DNA of 24,750 nt from an uncultured Methanofollis sp. (lineage in GTDB: Archaea > Halobacteriota > Methanomicrobia > Methanomicrobiales > Methanofollaceae), in the NCBI RefSeq assembly GCF_937919355.1, contig NZ_CALFSA010000126.1, forward strand, positions 1 to 24,750. The letters are read 5' to 3'. A model generated the notes under the pieces. That model was not told the DNA's origin. It saw nothing but the letters and a program-made list of their open reading frames with translations, and ran no database searches. Both the position numbers and the translations under genes were made by a program. Shown piece after piece: positions 14,767 through 22,203 of the stretch (the first letter of the stretch is position 1; the number at the start of each line of letters is the position of its first letter).

Positions 14767-14784
14767 AGTACTCACTATACTATG
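14764..14784 (-). promoter_or_regulatory. Palindrome over the start codon of the zinc-ribbon gene
   Basis: CATAGTA (14764-14770) and TACTATG (14778-14784) form an exact 7-bp inverted repeat with 7 bases between. CAT at 14764-14766 is the complement of the start codon. As DNA it could be an operator; as RNA the AUG would sit at the base of a hairpin stem. TATA-like sequences lie upstream (ATATAG near 14793-14798 and AATATAC near 14808-14814 on the complement). Confidence 0.45.
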
Positions 14785-14822
14785 GTCAGCATATCTATAT
14801 CTGTGTATATTTGTCCCCTGAT

Positions 14823-16367
14823 TCAGGGTGAAGCCCTGACTTCAGCCCCACGGTTTCGGGGATGAGTGATGAACGCCGTCCCGCCGGTCTCCGCCATCGC
14901 CTCCTCTGCGGCCTTGAGAACATCCTGCATCCCGGTGTCACCGATTGCATAGACAGTCGGGCCGAAGGAACTCAGTCCGACTCCTGCAGCGTCGGTCACC
15001 CTGAGAGCGTCGATGAGGTCGCGGATGAGAGGGGGCTGGAGGCTATGTTCAACCCTCTTGAACCCGAGACCCTGGATTGTGTTCACCGCTGTCCCGAAGA
15101 GGTCGAGATCTTTCTCGACGATGCCAGGGAGCATCTGCATCAGCACCGTGTGGCAGAGAGCCTGTACGTCGCCGATGGGCACCGGGCAGTACTGCCTGAA
15201 GATGTCGACCTCGGCCTTCCCATGTGCGCCCTCCGGGATGGCAGGAGTGGCAAGAAGGATCTGCCAGTCCTCGGGGACAGGATGCCTGAAAAGCACAGGG
15301 GCTGGCTTCACGCCGCCAGATGCCGCTGAAGGCCTGAAGTCTGATTTCTCTCCCAGAGGGCCGAAACTGTGCCCGCCATCCAGGACGAAGCCACCAGACT
15401 CAAACGTCGCCGTCCCGATCCCCGACGTCCCACCCCGCCCGGCGATAGTCGCGATCTCTCTGACCTCCATGGGCCTGTAGAGGGTGGACAGGGCACTGGC
15501 GGTGGCGAGGGCGATCTGGGTGCCGCTGCCAAGGCCGATGTGTCCGGGATAGGTGCGGTGGAGCGTGATCTCAGCACCTCCGTGGACGCCGAGGGCGGCC
15601 AGGACTTTCTCTGCGGTCTTTTTCACCCGCTCGACGCTCTCCCCCTCTCCTCTCACCGTGAGTTTGTCGCTCCGTTTTGCCTCGACAACGATTGCCGGGT
15701 CCTCGACAGAGAGACCAATCCCCCCGTCGACCCGCCCCGAACTGCCGTTCATGTCGATGAGGGTCATGTGGATCCGGGCAGGGGCCTCCACGATCACCCT
15801 GGATTCATCGGTGAAGTTGTAATAAGGGAAAGTTTCCCTGATGGTGATCAGGGGTTCTCCACGGGTGATGATACGATACCGGCGGGAGAGGAGGGGTTCG
15901 TGGCTGAAGATGCCGAAGACTTTGCTGATGCGGGTGTCGGCCCGACATACCTGCACATCGTCGAGTTCACGTCGTGCCTCGATCTGGTGCTTCTGCATGA
16001 TCCGCCCGATCGGGATGTCTGCCCGCATCAGGTCGTCCTTGAAAGAGGGGTCGAGGCGGGAGATCGGGGTATCGGACGCTGCGTACAGGAGTGGCTTCCC
16101 GCTCTCTTTCTCGTTCAGGGTCACTCTCCTGTGGTTGACCATATCTCCTGTGTGGATGCCCAGGGATGCAGCCACGCGTTCGTTGGCAGGTATTACCTCC
16201 TGGGAGAGAGTCTGCACTGTTACCTCACAGCCCAGTGCGTTTTCAAGAAGGGTAGTCACGGAACCGTCGGTTCCGAGAAGGATCTTCTGCATCGGTGAGA
16301 GTGTACCGACATCTCTCTCCAGTTCCCGGAGTTTTCCAGCGATGTTGAATGATGTCATGGTCTTCAT
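14823..16367 (-). CDS. Chorismate lyase / beta-ribofuranosylaminobenzene 5'-phosphate synthase fusion
   Basis: The 514-residue protein joins two enzymes of tetrahydromethanopterin synthesis. Residues about 1-180 are a DUF98 archaeal chorismate lyase domain (KILLGTDGSVT, RRVTLNEKES, ARRELDDVQVC, ITIRETFPYYNF), which makes 4-hydroxybenzoate from chorismate. Residues about 190-514 are a GHMP-kinase-fold beta-RFAP synthase (MptG type), which couples the aryl acid to phosphoribosyl pyrophosphate with loss of CO2. Its motifs are APARIHMTLIDMNG, GLGSGTQIALATASAL and GRGGTSGIGTATFESGG. In Methanocaldococcus the two activities are separate proteins (MJ0807 and MJ1427). The fusion is direct evidence that the first product feeds the second. 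I chose ATG 16367; ATG 16358 is possible. The gene shows no frameshift at the joint. Confidence 0.88.
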   Translation of the reverse strand: MKTMTSFNIAGKLRELERDVGTLSPMQKILLGTDGSVTTLLENALGCEVTVQTLSQEVIPANERVAASLGIHTGDMVNHRRVTLNEKESGKPLLYAASDTPISRLDPSFKDDLMRADIPIGRIMQKHQIEARRELDDVQVCRADTRISKVFGIFSHEPLLSRRYRIITRGEPLITIRETFPYYNFTDESRVIVEAPARIHMTLIDMNGSSGRVDGGIGLSVEDPAIVVEAKRSDKLTVRGEGESVERVKKTAEKVLAALGVHGGAEITLHRTYPGHIGLGSGTQIALATASALSTLYRPMEVREIATIAGRGGTSGIGTATFESGGFVLDGGHSFGPLGEKSDFRPSAASGGVKPAPVLFRHPVPEDWQILLATPAIPEGAHGKAEVDIFRQYCPVPIGDVQALCHTVLMQMLPGIVEKDLDLFGTAVNTIQGLGFKRVEHSLQPPLIRDLIDALRVTDAAGVGLSSFGPTVYAIGDTGMQDVLKAAEEAMAETGGTAFITHPRNRGAEVRASP

Positions 16368-16376
16368 CAACCATGT

Positions 16377-16432
16377 GTCCCGGTGTCTGGTCCGGGACGG
16401 TCAGAACATTATTCCATGGGGAGGGTATTATA
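16377..16432 (-). promoter_or_regulatory. Promoter and leader hairpin of the methanopterin fusion gene
   Basis: On the minus strand TATAATAC (16425-16432) predicts a transcript start near 16402 and a leader of about 35 bases. The leader holds an exact 7-bp hairpin, GTCCCGG (16392-16398 on the complement) with CCGGGAC (16377-16383) and 8 loop bases. The hairpin ends nine bases before the ATG at 16367. I see no clear ribosome binding site. Confidence 0.4.
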
Positions 16433-16439
16433 GTACACC

Positions 16440-16954
16440 CATTAGCGGCAGATGATGAGAGTTACCCCCTCTGATCCATGATGATGCAGGGTTCTGATGC
16501 CGCTCTCTTCTTAAGTTCATCTCAGAACTGTCGTTCATTCTTCTCATCTCCGCATGCGTGGCTTTGGAGAAACCTTCATGAATCAGATCGATGTAGCCCC
16601 CTGAATCTATGGAAGAGTGGTGTGGATTCCTCTGCCTTCCCTGTACTCTTTGTCGGGGGACTGCCTCGAAAGCCTCCGGCTTTCTCGTTTCCCCCGAACC
16701 CCCGAAACTAGGATAGGACGGGGGAAGACAGAGGAGAAGATGTGATGAAGGAGACTGCTATCCTGCTCCAATCCTGAGCGAGGGTTCGGGGGCAACGAGC
16801 GATAGCGAGTTCGAGAAAATCTTTGATCTTCGACGTAGTCACCCGACAAGCAGTTTTAGGAAGGTATTTGATCGGATCTCTCCGTGCGGTCCTGGAGGCG
16901 TCGATCTGATCTGGATGCCTCCAGATCCAAAAAAAGAGGACTATCTCCTGCCCC
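16440..16954. other. Structured intergenic region without a gene
   Basis: About 500 bases lie between the 5' end of the methanopterin fusion gene and the 3' end of the phosphoglycerate mutase gene. Frames on both strands look non-coding (low complexity, no motif). The stretch holds the hairpin cluster at 16653-16799, a perfect 8-bp inverted repeat CTGGAGGC (16892-16899) with GCCTCCAG (16917-16924), and on the minus strand a run of seven T (16929-16935) just after the mutase gene that probably terminates it. Confidence 0.6.
16653..16799. repeat. Overlapping hairpins sharing one arm
   Basis: Hairpin A: TCGGGGGA (16653-16660) with TCCCCCGA (16690-16697), and inside it GAAAGCC (16668-16674) with GGCTTTC (16678-16684) around a 3-base loop. 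Arm B: the same CCCCCGAACCC (16691-16701) also pairs exactly with GGGTTCGGGGG (16782-16792); including flanks, 17 of 18 bases pair (16684-16701 with 16782-16799). Inside B, AGGATAG (16710-16716) pairs with CTATCCT (16758-16764). A and B cannot form together. This may be a small mobile repeat or a non-coding RNA. Confidence 0.6.
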
Positions 16955-18112
16955 TTACGCCGTCTTCCGCCCGAAGAGGAGGGGCAGGAAGTCCGCGGCT
17001 TCGTGCAGGCCGAGTGCGCCCTTCGCCGCCTCCTTCTCGGAGAAGCAGGTGGTGCTGTCTTTCAATCCGCCGCGGATCGCAAAGGGCACCGGCGTCCTGG
17101 TGTGGGTCTTCAGCCTGATCGGGGTCGGGTGGTCGGGGAGGATCGCCACAGTACCGTCAAAGTTGTCCAGGATGGTGCCGATGATGCCGTCAACCCCTTC
17201 GATCGCCTTCACTTTTTCCTCGACGCTGCCCATGTGCCCTGCCTCGTCGGGCGCCTCCACATGGACATAGACAAAGTCGAGGTGTTTGATCGCGTCAAGG
17301 GCGTAGCGCGCCTTCGCCTGGTAGTCGGTGTCGATGAACCCAGTCGCGCCCGGGACATGGATCACCTCCATGCCGGCATACGTTGCGATCCCGTTGAGGA
17401 GGTCGACCGCCGAGATCATCCCCCCTGCGAGGCCCCATCGACCCCTGAAAGAGGGGATCGCCGGCCTCTTGCCTCCGCTCCAGGGCCAGATCGTCGTGGC
17501 CGGAAGTTTGCCGGCGGCAACGCGGGCGCGGTTCACCGGATGACCGGCGAAGGCCTCCCGTGCGGCGTCCATGCACCGCATCAGGAGGGGAGCGTCCCCG
17601 CCGGAAGGGAGATAGGATCCGACCTCCCGCCCGACGATGTCGTGGGGTGGCGTGGTCACCGACCCCTTTGCGCCGTGGACGACCATCAGGTTCCGGTACG
17701 ATATCCCGGGGTGGAAGTCTGCCCCCGGCACTGCAAGGGACCTGATGAGTTCAGCGCCTTCCTCGCTCGTGATATGGCCGGCATTGAAGTCCTCCATGAT
17801 GCCGTCCCGCACCGTCACCAGGTTGAAACGGTAGGCATAGTCTGCCAGCCCAAGGTCGATCCCCATGCTCGCCGCTTCGAGAGGGCCCCTGCCGGTATAG
17901 CAGGTTGCCGGGTCGTAGCCAAGCACCGAGAGGTTTGCGACGTCGCTCCCCGGCTCGAACTCGTCCTTCACCGTCCTGAGGAGGCCGCAGGCGCCCTCGC
18001 GGGCGATACAGTCCATATTTGGCGTCTCTGCATAATCGAGAGGGGTCTTGCCGCCGAGCGCATCAATGGGCTCGTCGGCCATCCCGTCTCCCAGAACAAC
18101 GATATACTTCAT
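16955..18112 (-). CDS. apgM: Archaeal cofactor-independent phosphoglycerate mutase
   Basis: This 385-residue enzyme of the alkaline phosphatase superfamily interconverts 3- and 2-phosphoglycerate without 2,3-bisphosphoglycerate (EC 5.4.2.12), in glycolysis and gluconeogenesis. Motifs are MKYIVVLGDGMADEP at the N terminus (metal ligand D9), the nucleophile region PGSDVANLSVLGYDP (S56), GRGPLEAASMGI, and VHVEAPDEAGHMGS near the C-terminal metal site. Length is close to the archaeal family (about 400). The family was earlier misannotated as homoserine kinase; the DGMAD and SDVANL motifs settle it. ATG at 18112 is the natural start. It lies 24 bases after the epimerase on the same strand and is probably cotranscribed with it. 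A T tract after the stop serves as terminator. Confidence 0.92.
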   Translation of the reverse strand: MKYIVVLGDGMADEPIDALGGKTPLDYAETPNMDCIAREGACGLLRTVKDEFEPGSDVANLSVLGYDPATCYTGRGPLEAASMGIDLGLADYAYRFNLVTVRDGIMEDFNAGHITSEEGAELIRSLAVPGADFHPGISYRNLMVVHGAKGSVTTPPHDIVGREVGSYLPSGGDAPLLMRCMDAAREAFAGHPVNRARVAAGKLPATTIWPWSGGKRPAIPSFRGRWGLAGGMISAVDLLNGIATYAGMEVIHVPGATGFIDTDYQAKARYALDAIKHLDFVYVHVEAPDEAGHMGSVEEKVKAIEGVDGIIGTILDNFDGTVAILPDHPTPIRLKTHTRTPVPFAIRGGLKDSTTCFSEKEAAKGALGLHEAADFLPLLFGRKTA

Positions 18113-18136
18113 TATTGGTCTTTTCTCCCAGGTTTT

Positions 18137-19075
18137 TCAGCAGATTTCCCTGACAAGGGCGCGTGCCGCCTGCCGCACCGACTCCTCGGAGTCGAGGGTC
18201 GTGTGCCACCCCGTCGCCCTGATCTTATCGACAGCAAGCTGCATCTTCGGGACATCGCCCACCCAGCCGCGGTCTCCACCGGTATACCGGAAACGCACGT
18301 CATGCAGGCCCATCTCCTCGGAGACGATCCGTGCGATCGCCGTGACATCGATCCAGTCCTCGGAACCGATATTGAAACAGGTAAAGGTGCCGTCTGTCGT
18401 CCTGACAGCGTGGAGGAGGGCCGCCACACACTCGGAGACGAGGAGGTATGACTTGATCTGCTTCCCATCCCCGAGGATCTCCAGTTCGGCAGGGTTCTCT
18501 TTCAGTTTGTGGGCGAAGTCCCAGATCACGCCGTGGTTGCTCCGCTCGCCGATGATGTTGGCAAACCGGAAGACACATGCCTTCATCCCGTAAGTGTGGG
18601 CATAGGACGAGATCATCGCTTCCGCGGCAAGTTTGCTTGCGGCATAGACCGAGATCGGTTCCATCGGACTGTAAGCCTCGGGCGTCGGGATGACCGACGC
18701 CTCGCCGTAGACCGTCGAGGTGGAGGTGAAGACGATCTCGCCGACGCCGTGGACCCGCATCGCCTCAAGGACACGAACAGTGGCGGTTACATTGTTCCTG
18801 TATACGTCTGCAGGCGTTGCGGCGCTCCCTCGAACGTCAGGGTCGGCGGCGAGGTGATAGACCCGCTCCGCCCCTTTGAACTTCTCCTGCCAACCATCTT
18901 CGAGCAGGTCGGTCTGAAGGTATTCAATTCTCCCGGTGTCGAGGTGCCCCCTGATATTGGCGAGATCCCCGGTGCGGAGGCTGTCGATAACCAGCACGCG
19001 ATCCCCCTGCTCCACAAGGGTGTCGACCAGATGGGATCCAATAAATCCGGCGCCGCCCGTGACGATCGAGAACAT
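18137..19075 (-). CDS. NAD-dependent nucleotide-sugar epimerase/dehydratase
   Basis: This 312-residue protein is an extended short-chain dehydrogenase of the GalE type. The N terminus has the NAD-binding motif TGGAGFIGSHL (positions 6-16). D31 at the end of strand two favours NAD. The catalytic triad is visible as FTSTSTVYG (Thr/Ser near 119-121) and YAASK (Y144, K148). These enzymes act on UDP- or GDP-sugars for glycans; UDP-glucose 4-epimerase is the closest label, but substrate cannot be fixed. I chose ATG 19075 because it gives MFSIVTGGAG and a TATTAT box (19100-19105) is centred about 27 bases upstream, making the message leaderless; the frame stays open to 19240 but that extension looks non-coding. 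ATG 19087 with GGTGCT upstream is the alternative. Confidence 0.88.
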   Translation of the reverse strand: MFSIVTGGAGFIGSHLVDTLVEQGDRVLVIDSLRTGDLANIRGHLDTGRIEYLQTDLLEDGWQEKFKGAERVYHLAADPDVRGSAATPADVYRNNVTATVRVLEAMRVHGVGEIVFTSTSTVYGEASVIPTPEAYSPMEPISVYAASKLAAEAMISSYAHTYGMKACVFRFANIIGERSNHGVIWDFAHKLKENPAELEILGDGKQIKSYLLVSECVAALLHAVRTTDGTFTCFNIGSEDWIDVTAIARIVSEEMGLHDVRFRYTGGDRGWVGDVPKMQLAVDKIRATGWHTTLDSEESVRQAARALVREIC

Positions 19076-19248
19076 ACAGGATCTCATTAGCACCACAAGA
19101 TAATATGGGTGACGGCAGGGTCGTTCCTCCTCCCCTTCTTGCGTCTCCAGGTCGCCGGGCACCGCCCCTTTCCCTTGCTGGATGCCTGCCGTGCTTCTAT
19201 CATAATCATTAACTACAGGCCGCCTCCACACCCTATGCACACAGGATT

Positions 19249-20103
19249 ATGACCATGCGCAGAGAACTACGGGAACATGCCGGGATATATCTCCGTGGCC
19301 TCATGATGGGGGCCTGCGACGTCATCCCGGGCGTCTCGGGAGGGACCATCGCCCTCATCACAGGTATCTACGAGCGCCTGATCGGGGCGATCAGTGCCAT
19401 CGATCCCGGATTGCTGAAGCACATAGTGCACGGTGATCTCGGTGCGTTCAGGCGCGACTTCGAAAAAATCGATCCTCTCTTTCTGGTTGTCCTCCTTGCC
19501 GGGATCGCCACGGCGTTCCTCGCCATGTCGGGTATCATCCTGTACCTCCTCGGAAATCACGGTGTCGAGACCTATTCCTTCTTCCTCGGGTTGATCATTG
19601 CCTCGGCCGTCGTCCTCTTCCGGGAGATACGATCTCCTCGGGTGGCAGACCTGGTCTTCCTCATCATAGGGACCATTGCCGGGTTCCTGCTGACCGGCCT
19701 CGGTCACCTTGACGCTGGGCACTCCCTGCCGATGATCTTTCTGACCGGGATGGTGGCGCTCTGCGCCATGATCCTCCCCGGCATATCGGGTGCCTACATG
19801 ACCCTTGTCCTCAACCAGTACGATTTCATGCTCGCTGCGCTCAGATCATTTGCCTTCCCCGAGATCATCACCTTCATAGTTGGCGGTATCACCGGTCTTC
19901 TCCTCTTCACCAAGGCCCTTAAATATCTCCTGAAGACCTATCAGACTGCGATGCTAGCCTTCCTCACCGGCCTGATGCTCGGTTCGGCCAGGATGCTCTA
20001 CGAGAAGGCCGCTGTCTCTGGCAGTATCCTCTTCGACGGTGGTCTCTTCATCATCGCCGGCATCGCCGTTATCGGCATGGTGGAGTACGTAAAAAGGCGC
20101 TAA
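19249..20103 (+). CDS. DUF368 polyprenyl-phosphate transporter family membrane protein
   Basis: This 284-residue membrane protein has about eight hydrophobic segments. It carries the DUF368 hallmark repeat: GACDVIPGVSGGTIALITGIYERLI at about 22-46 and the second copy, ALCAMILPGISGAYMTLVLNQYD, at about 165-187. These PGxSGG / PGISGA segments are re-entrant hairpins in the inverted-repeat fold. Bacterial DUF368 proteins (PopT) were recently shown to bring undecaprenyl phosphate back across the membrane; in archaea the substrate would be dolichyl-type phosphate, needed for S-layer glycosylation (inference). It is divergent from the sugar-nucleotide epimerase, 173 bases away, which fits a shared role in glycan building. 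The ATG at 19249 (or 19255) is the start. A T tract and hairpin follow. Confidence 0.88.
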   Translation: MTMRRELREHAGIYLRGLMMGACDVIPGVSGGTIALITGIYERLIGAISAIDPGLLKHIVHGDLGAFRRDFEKIDPLFLVVLLAGIATAFLAMSGIILYLLGNHGVETYSFFLGLIIASAVVLFREIRSPRVADLVFLIIGTIAGFLLTGLGHLDAGHSLPMIFLTGMVALCAMILPGISGAYMTLVLNQYDFMLAALRSFAFPEIITFIVGGITGLLLFTKALKYLLKTYQTAMLAFLTGLMLGSARMLYEKAAVSGSILFDGGLFIIAGIAVIGMVEYVKRR

Positions 20104-20120
20104 GGTCGTGCGGTGCCCAA

Positions 20121-20159
20121 ACCCCTTTTTTCCGGGATTTCCATGAAAACTCCCGGGGT
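20121..20159 (+). terminator. Terminator after the DUF368 gene
   Basis: Eighteen bases after the stop, ACCCC is followed by six T (20126-20131) and a stem CCGGGA (20132-20137) with TCCCGG (20151-20156). The T run alone is enough for archaeal RNA polymerase to stop. Confidence 0.45.
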
Positions 20160-20251
20160 GGTTTTCAGAGAACCGCTTGAAACTTCGTTTCATGCCTGGT
20201 TGATCAGAAAACGTACTTCTGCAGGCAGGTGCAACAGGTACGGAAGATATC

Positions 20252-21124
20252 ATGTTTATCGGGATCGATCACGGCACAACGGCCATGCGCTTTGCGTCTG
20301 AGGCCGGCCATTTCAAGATCTCACGGGAGGCTGCGCGGGACTTTTCAGCCGCGGACCTCGAACGACTCTGCCCCCTCGACGAAATTGAAGGTATTGCTGT
20401 CTGTTATTCAATGGGAGACGGCATATCAACGATCACCGACATCCGCAGGGTCGAGAACCGCGGTGTCATCTCGCAGGACGGTGCAGGCAAGCATATCGGT
20501 GGGGGGACGCGGGTCTTCGATGAGGTCGCGGCGAGCGGTATCCCTGCCGTCGTGATGCCGGGCATCCACCGCGGCTCCCCGACAGATCCCCGGTTCAAGG
20601 CATACTCCCACCAGACGAGCCCGGAGAAGATCGGGATCGCCTATGAGGTCTGCCATGACCTCGGGCCCGATCTCGTGGTGTGCGATACCTCCTCGAACAC
20701 CGTTACCATCCTTGTTTCTGAAGGGAAGGTCGTTGGTGCATTCGATGCCTGCGTCTTCGCCCCGGGGACGCAGCACGGCGCCCTGGATGTCGACGCCATC
20801 CGGCGGATCGATGCTGGTGTCGAGACGGCGAACGAGGCCTTCCTCCACGCTGGTGTCTGTCATACTCTCCCGCCCGAGGAGCAGGAAAGGACGGTCGCGA
20901 TGTTTGCGGCGATGGAGTGCGCATCAATGCTCCTCCTCAATCCTGAGGCCCATGTCGCTCTGGCCGGGTCGAAGGGACCCGTCGTGGCCGACGAGGTGAG
21001 CGCATTGCTCCGTCGCCCGGTTGCGGTCTATGACGAGTGGTGTGCGGCCCGCGGCCTTGCCCGGGTAGCGCGGGACGTCTTCTCCGGGAAAAAAGAGATA
21101 CTGGGACTTTCTGTCGATCTCTGA
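20252..21124 (+). CDS. Methanogenesis marker protein 12
   Basis: This 290-residue protein belongs to the methanogenesis marker 12 family, found across methanogens but with unknown function. The fold is of the actin/hexokinase (ASKHA) type: the N terminus FIGIDHGTTAMRF is the phosphate-1 loop, and DLVVCDTSSNTVTILV is a phosphate-2-like segment; VALAGSKGPV matches an adenosine-binding type glycine segment. GGGTRVFDE and FAPGTQHGALDVDAIRRID are also family features. ATP-dependent activity on some substrate is likely, but unproven. It starts about 150 bases after DUF368 with no strong promoter seen, so read-through is possible. A T-rich tract (21222-21236) after the stop terminates it. Confidence 0.85.
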   Translation: MFIGIDHGTTAMRFASEAGHFKISREAARDFSAADLERLCPLDEIEGIAVCYSMGDGISTITDIRRVENRGVISQDGAGKHIGGGTRVFDEVAASGIPAVVMPGIHRGSPTDPRFKAYSHQTSPEKIGIAYEVCHDLGPDLVVCDTSSNTVTILVSEGKVVGAFDACVFAPGTQHGALDVDAIRRIDAGVETANEAFLHAGVCHTLPPEEQERTVAMFAAMECASMLLLNPEAHVALAGSKGPVVADEVSALLRRPVAVYDEWCAARGLARVARDVFSGKKEILGLSVDL

Positions 21125-21397
21125 CCAGTGCAGGGTGTTTGTGGCTTCTCCTATTTGTCTGCCGGATCGCAGGTGTAAATCGAATGAAATCCAAATATAT
21201 CCCAAATTTCTCATCTATTCTTATTTTTTAATCTTTTTCGGAAGTTTAAAACCAGATGGGGTTTTTACTGTATGTGATACGTTGGTGTGCCGGGATCTGC
21301 ATGGGATGATACCGGTTTTTCCTGCTATTCCGGGTCTATGGTTCCCGACACAAGATTCTTATTTATTAACCATGATAGATTCTATGGGGTAGTCTGA
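21125..21397 (+). promoter_or_regulatory. Terminator of marker 12 and promoter of the por operon
   Basis: The first half has T runs after the marker 12 gene (TTTTTTAATCTTTTTC at about 21224-21239). The second half carries the por promoter: a TATA-like CTTATTTATTAA (21358-21369) predicts a transcript start near 21389, a leader of about nine bases, and a weak ribosome binding site GGGGT before the GTG at 21398. The stretch is clearly AT-richer than the flanking genes. I see no clear operator. Confidence 0.5.
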
Positions 21398-21940
21398 GTG
21401 AGAGAGTTACGCATCCATGGCAGGGGTGGGCAGGGTTCTGTCACTGCTGCCGAACTGATCGCCGTCGCAGCATTTGAAGACGGCGTCTATTCCCAGGCAT
21501 TTCCTGCATTTGGAGTCGAACGTCGTGGCGCCCCTGTGCAGGCGTTCGTCAGGTTCAACGACGAAAAGATCCGCCTGCGCAGCCAGGTCTATGAACCCGA
21601 CTACATCATCGTCCAGGACAGCAGCCTGATCCGTGACGTCGATGTCTTTGCCGGGTTGAAGAAGGGAGGCATTGCGATCGTGAATACAGAGCGTTCGATC
21701 CCCGCCGCCGTCCCCGAGGGCGTGAGGCTGATCACCATCGACGCTACCGGTATCGCCCTTGAGAAACTCGGTGTCCCGATCACGAACACCACGCTCATCG
21801 GCGCATTCGCGGCGGCGACCGGTGAGATCGCTCCCCCCGCGATCAGGAAGGCTCTTATGAGGCGCTTCCCGGGCAAACTTGGTGAAAAGAACGTGGCAGC
21901 CGCGGAATATGCCTACAATCTCGTGAAAGGTGAGGCCTGA
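21398..21940 (+). CDS. porC: Pyruvate:ferredoxin oxidoreductase, gamma subunit
   Basis: The gamma subunit (180 residues) of the four-subunit archaeal enzyme (EC 1.2.7.1) that makes acetyl-CoA from pyruvate, or in methanogens mostly fixes CO2 to form pyruvate. Family segments: RELRIHGRGGQGSVTAAEL at the N terminus, SQAFPAFGVERRGAPVQAFVR at about 31-51, and LGVPITNTTLIGAFAAATG near 123-141. It starts at GTG (21398), and its TGA shares one base with the porD ATG. The gene order gamma-delta-alpha-beta is the usual por arrangement. The same subunit family exists in ketoisovalerate and oxoglutarate enzymes; the beta subunit sequence favours pyruvate. Confidence 0.93.
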   Translation: MRELRIHGRGGQGSVTAAELIAVAAFEDGVYSQAFPAFGVERRGAPVQAFVRFNDEKIRLRSQVYEPDYIIVQDSSLIRDVDVFAGLKKGGIAIVNTERSIPAAVPEGVRLITIDATGIALEKLGVPITNTTLIGAFAAATGEIAPPAIRKALMRRFPGKLGEKNVAAAEYAYNLVKGEA

Positions 21941-22200
21941 TGGGGTTGAATATCGGGTGCGCCGCTGCACCTGGTAGGGCACGGGACAATAAGACCGGTT
22001 CGTGGCGGGTCTTCAAACCTGTTTTCAAGTACGACAAATGTGTGAAATGTGGTCTCTGTGAGGTTGTCTGTCCGGAGGGCTGCGTGCGCGAAGGGCAGGA
22101 CGGCTATTACCACCCTGACTATAACTATTGTAAGGGCTGCGGCCTCTGTGCCGAGGAATGCCCGGTGGATGATATCGAACTCGTCCAGGAGGAGAAGTAA
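21940..22200 (+). CDS. porD: Pyruvate:ferredoxin oxidoreductase, delta subunit (ferredoxin-like)
   Basis: This 86-residue subunit carries two [4Fe-4S] clusters that pass electrons between the TPP site and external ferredoxin. The two binding motifs are CVKCGLCEVVCPEGC and CKGCGLCAEECP, each with C-x2-C-x2-C-x3-C-P spacing. The N terminus (about 20 residues: GLNIGCAAAPGRARD) precedes the segment GSWRVFKPVF common to PorD. It overlaps porC by one base and is followed by porA after three bases. Confidence 0.95.
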   Translation: MGLNIGCAAAPGRARDNKTGSWRVFKPVFKYDKCVKCGLCEVVCPEGCVREGQDGYYHPDYNYCKGCGLCAEECPVDDIELVQEEK

Positions 22201-22203
22201 GAT

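Noticed and set aside
17003..18451. 482-codon plus-strand frame over apgM and the epimerase
   Set aside because: It runs antisense across two genes and their junction; apgM motifs are clear on the other strand.
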